From assembly GCA_964642855.1 (NCBI GenBank), contig CAZXSK010000055.1, forward strand, positions 1-26,989: a stretch of 26,989 nt of DNA, written 5' to 3'. Below the pieces are notes generated by a model, which saw only the letters and a program-made list of their open reading frames with translations, was not told the origin of the DNA and searched no databases. This stretch comes from CAZXSK01 sp964642855 (GTDB taxonomy: Bacteria; Planctomycetota; Phycisphaerae; SM23-33). This document shows, one piece after another, positions 22,978 to 26,989 of this stretch; the stretch's first letter is position 1, and every line of letters starts with the position of its first letter. The position numbers and the translations under genes were made by a program.

Positions 22978-23841
22978 ATGTCCGATTCGTTTGTCCTGAA
23001 ACGACCCGCCGCATCGCGACGGGAATCCACATCGCGCCCGGTGCTGATCACCGGAGCGGCCGGGAATATCGGCTCGCACCTGGCGGAGCATTCCGCCGGG
23101 CGCTACGAGTTGACGCTGATGGTTCATCCGGATGCCGACGCCGGGTCGATCGAGGGGCACGGCACGGTCGTTCGCGCCGACCTGACCGACCTCGACGCCC
23201 TGAAGAAGCATGTTGAGGGCATCGACACGGTGGTGCATCTGGCGGCGTGTCCGTCGCCGGACACCCCGTGGGACCCGGTGCTGAGGAACAACATCATCGG
23301 CACGTACAACGCGATGGTCGCTGCGGTGGCTGGCGGTTGCCGCCGCGTGGTTTACGCATCGAGCATTCACGCGGTGTCGGGCTACCCGGTTCAGCGCCAG
23401 GTGCAGATGGACGACCCGGTCAATCCGGGCGACCTCTACGGCGTGAGCAAGTGCTTCGGCGAGGCGATGGGCCGATTCATCGCCCTCCAACAGGGCGTTT
23501 CCACAATTTGTGTTCGCATCGGCGCGTTCCAGCCCATCGACCGGGCTCAGGAGCCCGACAGCGTGCGGCTGATGAATTCGTTCGTCTCGCGCAAGGACCT
23601 CACCCAACTGCTCCAGCGCTGCATCGACGACGAGCAACTGCAGTTTGCGATCGTCGCGGGCCTGTCGGACAACCCGTTCAACCGGATGAACATTCAGGAA
23701 GCCCGGGAACTGCTGGGCTACGACCCGCACGACGACCTGACGGCGGAGAACCCGAAGCTCGAGGATCTGGAGTTGTCCGAGCAGGTCCAGCCTCACAGCG
23801 AAAAGCGCCGGCAGAAGAGCGGGATCCGGCAAGAACTGTAA
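22978..23841 (+). CDS. NAD-dependent extended SDR, uronate dehydrogenase-like
   Basis: The ATG at 22978 follows AAAGGATG. The 287-residue protein has the NAD loop ITGAAGNIG (24-32) after a 20-residue N-terminal extension. It has the catalytic set Ser128/Ser129, Tyr154 and Lys158 (YGVSK), and the segment RNNIIGTYNAM. The later motifs VRIGAF, FVSRKDLTQLLQRCI and FAIVAGLSDN are the ones I associate with uronate dehydrogenases, which oxidise D-galacturonate or D-glucuronate to aldarolactones. Length is a little above Udh (about 265). Substrate is inferred; other SDR epimerases remain possible. A uronate-oxidising enzyme would suit the lyase-like genes in this window. Confidence 0.8.
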   Translation: MSDSFVLKRPAASRRESTSRPVLITGAAGNIGSHLAEHSAGRYELTLMVHPDADAGSIEGHGTVVRADLTDLDALKKHVEGIDTVVHLAACPSPDTPWDPVLRNNIIGTYNAMVAAVAGGCRRVVYASSIHAVSGYPVQRQVQMDDPVNPGDLYGVSKCFGEAMGRFIALQQGVSTICVRIGAFQPIDRAQEPDSVRLMNSFVSRKDLTQLLQRCIDDEQLQFAIVAGLSDNPFNRMNIQEARELLGYDPHDDLTAENPKLEDLELSEQVQPHSEKRRQKSGIRQEL

Positions 23842-23860
23842 GTCGCAACTACAATTCTCT

Positions 23861-23875
23861 CGGGGCAAGGCCCCG
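23861..23875 (+). terminator. Short GC hairpin after the uronate dehydrogenase-like gene
   Basis: CGGGGC-AAG-GCCCCG forms a compact 6-bp stem 19 bases past the stop codon and 19 bases before the next ATG. No T-tract follows, so attenuation or mRNA stability is as likely as termination. Confidence 0.3.
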
Positions 23876-23894
23876 GCATGCAGGAAGGAAGATC

Positions 23895-23946
23895 ATGCAA
23901 CCGGAAAGACTGAAAGACGCAAACGTACTGGTAACCGGTGGCTCGA
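23895..23946 (+). CDS. NAD-dependent epimerase/SDR protein, N-terminus only (cut by assembly gap)
   Basis: After a GGAAGGAAG ribosome binding site the ATG at 23895 begins MQPERLKDANVLVTGGS and then hits the run of N. The NVLVTGGS strand-turn opens a Rossmann fold of the SDR or epimerase superfamily. The next codon starts with A, so GGS is followed by Ser, Arg, Thr, Asn, Lys, Ile or Met rather than Gly. Nothing more can be said; the rest is missing from the assembly. Confidence 0.6.
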
Positions 23947-24046
23947 NNNNNNNNNNNNNNNNNNNNNNNNNNNNNNNNNNNNNNNNNNNNNNNNNNNNNN
24001 NNNNNNNNNNNNNNNNNNNNNNNNNNNNNNNNNNNNNNNNNNNNNN
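23947..24046. other. Assembly gap of exactly 100 N
   Basis: A round 100-base N run is the usual placeholder for a scaffold gap of unknown size. The true distance between the epimerase/SDR start and the TspO gene is therefore unknown, and their adjacency depends on the scaffolding. Confidence 0.95.
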
Positions 24047-24060
24047 AGGAGCTCTAGCCG

Positions 24061-24576
24061 ATGACGCTGACCGACGCCCAGACCGGCCCCAGCCGCGCCA
24101 CGCCGCGCAAGGCCCGTATCGGGTCGCTCGCGCTGCTGGTGGGGTTGTCGCTGGCAGCCGGGGCGGTGGGCAGCGCGCTCGGTGGGTCCATGCCCTCCGC
24201 GTGGTACCAGCAGCTGGAGAAACCCGCGTACAACCCGCCCGGCTGGGTGTTCGCCCCCGTCTGGACGACGCTGTACGTGCTGATGGGCGTGGCGGCGTGG
24301 CTGGTGTGGAAGCGCCGGCAGTTGACGCCCGTGTCCGTACCGATGACGCTGTTCGGCCTGCAGCTGGTGCTCAACGCGATCTGGTCGTGGCTGTTCTTCG
24401 GGCTCCAGAGCCCGGCAGCCGGACTGACCGACCTGGTCATCCTGTGGGGCCTGATCGTCGCGATGGCGATCACTTTCTGGCGCGTTTCCAGACCGGCGGG
24501 AATTCTGATCCTGCCGTACATCGCCTGGGTATCATTCGCCGGCGTGCTGAACACGGCGATCCTGGTGCTCAACTGA
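24061..24576 (+). CDS. tspO: TspO/MBR family membrane protein
   Basis: The ATG at 24061 follows AGGAG at 24047-24051, right at the gap edge. The 171-residue protein has five hydrophobic segments and the family's Trp/Pro-rich signature: WYQQLEKPAYNPPGWVFAPVWTTLYVLMG (about residues 48-76) and LVLNAIWSWLFFG (102-114). TspO proteins bind tetrapyrroles and related ligands and influence porphyrin turnover and stress responses. About 20 residues precede the first membrane helix. Its real upstream neighbour is uncertain because of the assembly gap. Confidence 0.93.
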   Translation: MTLTDAQTGPSRATPRKARIGSLALLVGLSLAAGAVGSALGGSMPSAWYQQLEKPAYNPPGWVFAPVWTTLYVLMGVAAWLVWKRRQLTPVSVPMTLFGLQLVLNAIWSWLFFGLQSPAAGLTDLVILWGLIVAMAITFWRVSRPAGILILPYIAWVSFAGVLNTAILVLN

Positions 24577-24638
24577 ACCATCGAACGAAGTTCTCTACGT
24601 ACTCAGTCCCGGGCATCGACCCGGTGGAAGGAACGATC

Positions 24639-25040
24639 ATGCAGGAAGGTACGACCTATCTCAGCAAGCAGGAACTGGAAGATTTCCGCCAGCAGCTTCT
24701 CGACAAGCGCGAGCAACTGGCCGAGGAGAAGGCCGAGCTGGCGAGGGACCTGGACCAGGAAACCCAGCCCGAGGGGCAGATGGAAACATCCTCCGCGCCG
24801 ACGCATCCCTCCGATGCAGCCGCCGACGAGCGCCAGGAGAAGATGGCGCTTCGCCTGACGGAGAACGAGCGCGAGATGATCCAGGGAATCGACGAAGCGC
24901 TCGAGCGGATCGACCAGGGAACCTACGGCGTGTGCCTGGGCACCGGGGAGAAGATCGACAGGAACCGCCTGCAGGCCAAGCCCTGGGCGAAGTTCTCCCT
25001 GAAGTATGCCCAGAGTCAGGAATCCCGCGACGCGCGGTAA
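24639..25040 (+). CDS. DksA/TraR-family protein with a degenerate zinc finger
   Basis: The ATG at 24639 lies after GGAAGGAAC. The 133-residue protein has a long charged coiled coil (about residues 8-40), an acidic linker, a second helix (ENEREMIQGIDEALERID) and the DksA finger region GTYGVCLGTGEKIDRNRL. Only the first zinc ligand (Cys99) is kept. The CxxC partner is Thr102, and the second pair is replaced around Ser120 to Ala124. Such Cys-poor DksA relatives can act on RNA polymerase without zinc, as known for DksA2-type proteins. Its last 25 bases overlap the end of hydF tail to tail. Confidence 0.85.
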   Translation: MQEGTTYLSKQELEDFRQQLLDKREQLAEEKAELARDLDQETQPEGQMETSSAPTHPSDAAADERQEKMALRLTENEREMIQGIDEALERIDQGTYGVCLGTGEKIDRNRLQAKPWAKFSLKYAQSQESRDAR

Positions 25041-26248
25041 ACGTCCTGGGCAGCCGGAAACGGCTGGAGCGCACGCTCGAAAATGCCCAGCGAGTAGGCG
25101 ATCGTCAGGCCATAGTTGGTAATCGCCACGCCCGCACGTCGGCAGCGGACGATGCGCGAGAGCACCTCGCGCCGGTTCCACATGCACGCCCCGCAGTGCA
25201 CGACCAGCCGATAGGGTGAGACGTCGTCGGGGAAGTCGCGCCCGGCGACGGTGTCGATCTCCAGCTTCCCGCCGACGTACTGCGTCAGCCAGCGCGGAAT
25301 CTTCACCCGCCCGATATCCTCGCCGATGGGGTGGTGCGTGCAGGCCTCGGCGATCAGCACGCGGTCGCCCGGGCGCAGGCGCTCGATCGTCGTCGCACCG
25401 CGCACGAACTCGGCCAGGTCGCCCTTGAACCGCGCGAACAGGATCGAGAACGACGTCATCGGCACATTCGGCGGGGTGTCGCCGGCGACTTTCAGGAACG
25501 CCTGGGAATCGGTGACCACCAGCGCCGGCGGACGATTCAGGCGGTCCAGCGCGTCGCGAAGCTCGCGCTCCTTGACGACCATGCAGTAGGCGTCGTTATC
25601 CAGCAGGTCGCGAATGGACTGCACCTGCGGCAGGATCAGCCGGCCCCTGGGGGCTTCGAGGTCGATGGGCACCACCAGCACCGCAAGCTCCCCGGCCGGG
25701 ACCAGGTCCCCCAGGATCGTCGGAGCGTTGATGAAATCCTCCGGCGCTGAGCGGATCAGCGCTTCGCGCACATCGAGGATCCCCTCGCCCTTGCTGGCGA
25801 CGGTGCGCACCACGCGGACGCCGGCCTCGGTGAGGCTCGCGATCTGCGCGTCGTCAGGCCGGGCAAGGTCGCACTTGTTGAAGATCACGATGGCTGGAAT
25901 CTCGCGACGATCGAGCTCGTCGAGCAGTTGCGCCTCGAACGGCGTCCAGCTTCCCGCCTCGGCGACGATCACACCCACGTCGGCGCGGTCGAAGATCTCC
26001 CGGGTCCGGCGGACGCGCATCGCGCCGAGGGCGCCGACGTCGTCGACCCCGGCCGTGTCGATGAACACCACCGGGCCCACGGGCAGCAGTTCCATGGGCT
26101 TCTCGACCGGGTCGGTGGTCGTCCCGGCCGTGTCGGACACAATCGACACGCTCTGGCGCGTCAGGGCGTTCAGCAGCGAGCTCTTGCCCACGTTCCGCCG
26201 CCCGAACAGGGCGATGTGCAGCCGGAGGCCTCGGGGTGTGCTCCTCAT
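25016..26248 (-). CDS. hydF: [FeFe]-hydrogenase maturation GTPase HydF
   Basis: The chosen ATG at 26246-26248 overlaps the aspartase stop by 4 bases (ATGA) and begins MRSTPRGLRLHIALFGRRNVGKSS. The 410-residue protein has an N-terminal GTPase domain: P-loop GRRNVGKS (16-23), DTAG (64-67), FNKCD. A dimerisation domain follows, then the HydF iron-sulfur motif Cys303-x-His305, 45 residues, then His351-Cys352-x-x-Cys355 (CTH... HCGAC), which fits the known CxH-x(44-53)-HCxxC pattern. HydF is the scaffold that receives the diiron subcluster from HydE and HydG and loads it into the [FeFe]-hydrogenase. HydE and HydG are not in the window and may lie beyond its right edge. Confidence 0.95.
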   Translation of the reverse strand: MRSTPRGLRLHIALFGRRNVGKSSLLNALTRQSVSIVSDTAGTTTDPVEKPMELLPVGPVVFIDTAGVDDVGALGAMRVRRTREIFDRADVGVIVAEAGSWTPFEAQLLDELDRREIPAIVIFNKCDLARPDDAQIASLTEAGVRVVRTVASKGEGILDVREALIRSAPEDFINAPTILGDLVPAGELAVLVVPIDLEAPRGRLILPQVQSIRDLLDNDAYCMVVKERELRDALDRLNRPPALVVTDSQAFLKVAGDTPPNVPMTSFSILFARFKGDLAEFVRGATTIERLRPGDRVLIAEACTHHPIGEDIGRVKIPRWLTQYVGGKLEIDTVAGRDFPDDVSPYRLVVHCGACMWNRREVLSRIVRCRRAGVAITNYGLTIAYSLGIFERALQPFPAAQDVYRASRDS

Positions 26249-26989
26249 GCGTCGGGCTCCTTCGGCTTGGGCGGCGAGCCCAGTCGCGTGACGGCCTCGG
26301 GCGAGGTGAGCTGGTCGAACTGATCGGGCGAAACGAACCCGCCGTCGACCGCGGCCTGGCGGATGGTCAGGCCTTCGTCGCGGGCCTTGCCGACCACGCG
26401 ACAGGCGGCGTCGTAGCCGATCTCGGGCACCAGCGCGGTGGCCGTGGCGGTCGCGGAGTCCACATGTCGGCGACAGGTGTCCTCGTCGGCCTCGATACCC
26501 GCCACGCAGCGCGTCCGCAGGATATCGCACGCCCCGGCCAGCAGGTCGAGACTCTCCAGCAGGCAGCAGGCTACCAGCGGCAGGAACGGGTTGAGCTCGA
26601 GCGACCCCGACGCGCAGGCCATGGCGATCGCCTGGTCGTGGGACATCACCAGCATCGCCGCCTGCGAGACTGCCTCGGGGATTACCGGATTGACCTTGCC
26701 GGGCATGATCGACGACCCCGCCTGCACGGCCGGCAGGCGGATCTCGCCCAGTCCCGCCGACGGTCCGGACGACATCAGCCGCAGGTCGCCGGAGACCTTC
26801 AGCAGATTGGTTGCGCAGGCCTTGAGTATGCCGCTGACCTCGACGAACACGTCGGCGTTCTGGGTGGCTTCGACGAGATTCTCCGCCCGCGCGAGCCCCA
26901 TGCCCGTGATCTCGCGCAGGTGTTCGGTCGCCCGGAAGATGTACCGCCGCGGCGCGCCCAGGCCCGTGCCGATCGCCGTGCCGCCCAGG
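26245..26989 (-). CDS. aspA: Aspartate ammonia-lyase/fumarase superfamily protein, C-terminal part
   Basis: The frame is open to the right window edge, so the N-terminus is missing. The visible part includes LGGTAIGTGLGAP, the superfamily signature GSSIMPGKVNPVIPE carrying the catalytic-loop serine, and an aspartase-type C-terminal domain. Aspartase deaminates L-aspartate to fumarate and ammonia. It is coupled to hydF by a 4-base overlap. Aspartase-like genes are a recurring partner of hydE, hydG and hydF in anaerobes, which supports the call over class II fumarase. The final residues (PPKPKEPDA) are a family-external tail. Confidence 0.88.
   Translation of the reverse strand, partial: LGGTAIGTGLGAPRRYIFRATEHLREITGMGLARAENLVEATQNADVFVEVSGILKACATNLLKVSGDLRLMSSGPSAGLGEIRLPAVQAGSSIMPGKVNPVIPEAVSQAAMLVMSHDQAIAMACASGSLELNPFLPLVACCLLESLDLLAGACDILRTRCVAGIEADEDTCRRHVDSATATATALVPEIGYDAACRVVGKARDEGLTIRQAAVDGGFVSPDQFDQLTSPEAVTRLGSPPKPKEPDA

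Noticed and set aside
21337..23868. 843-codon minus-strand open frame
   Set aside because: It runs opposite the BON and uronate dehydrogenase-like genes, whose motifs and ribosome binding sites are clear; the antisense translation has no recognisable domain.

Overview
The window is GC-rich and looks like a chromosome segment of an anaerobic or fermentative planctomycete, probably of the class Phycisphaerae. The grounds are three PEP-CTERM-tailed secreted proteins, an S1-type sulfatase, two large heparinase II/III-like secreted proteins, a DksA-like protein with a degenerate zinc finger, and a hydF-aspartase pair of the kind found in [FeFe]-hydrogenase maturation clusters. This taxonomic call is inferred from gene content only; no rRNA or tRNA is present. 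The assembly has a 100-N gap at 23947-24046.

Layout. At 1-919 (minus) an IclR-type regulator is translationally coupled to a partial secreted-protein gene. 1324-2046 (minus) is a PEP-CTERM protein, followed by a decayed fragment of a PHP-type hydrolase and a short UDP-glucose dehydrogenase-like gene (2516-3385, minus). Divergent from these, 3570-9694 (plus) holds two overlapping genes for large paralogous exported proteins; the second carries the heparinase II/III signature. A lipoprotein with a PDZ domain and a degenerate metallopeptidase-like core (9806-11032, minus) faces away from a sulfatase (11262-12698, plus). Two divergent PEP-CTERM genes (12822-13484 minus, 14304-15071 plus) flank an 819-base region with two promoters and long, structured transcript leaders.

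A 1.2-kb gene-poor stretch (15072-16275) contains a terminator-like hairpin, an exactly 10-base-periodic GC-rich repeat and a DUF72 gene remnant. 16276-21050 (plus) reads as one operon-like run: DJ-1/PfpI protein, GH130 glycosidase or phosphorylase, transaldolase, CBS-pair protein and a dihydrolipoamide-dehydrogenase-like flavoprotein. Next come a six-BON-domain exported protein, a hairpin-dense spacer, a uronate-dehydrogenase-like SDR, an epimerase or SDR gene cut by the assembly gap, a TspO homologue and the DksA-like protein. The window closes with hydF and a partial aspartase (minus).

How the parts may work together: lyase-like proteins, a sulfatase, a GH130 enzyme, a uronate dehydrogenase-like enzyme, a nucleotide-sugar dehydrogenase-like enzyme and transaldolase suggest breakdown and remodelling of (sulfated, uronate-containing) polysaccharide feeding central sugar metabolism, with IclR control nearby. 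This linkage is inference, since the genes lie in several transcription units. The most unusual items are the tandem heparinase-like paralogues, the pseudo-peptidase PDZ lipoprotein, the PEP-CTERM leaders (one with a 10-codon leader ORF), the 10-base-period repeat and the two gene remnants.
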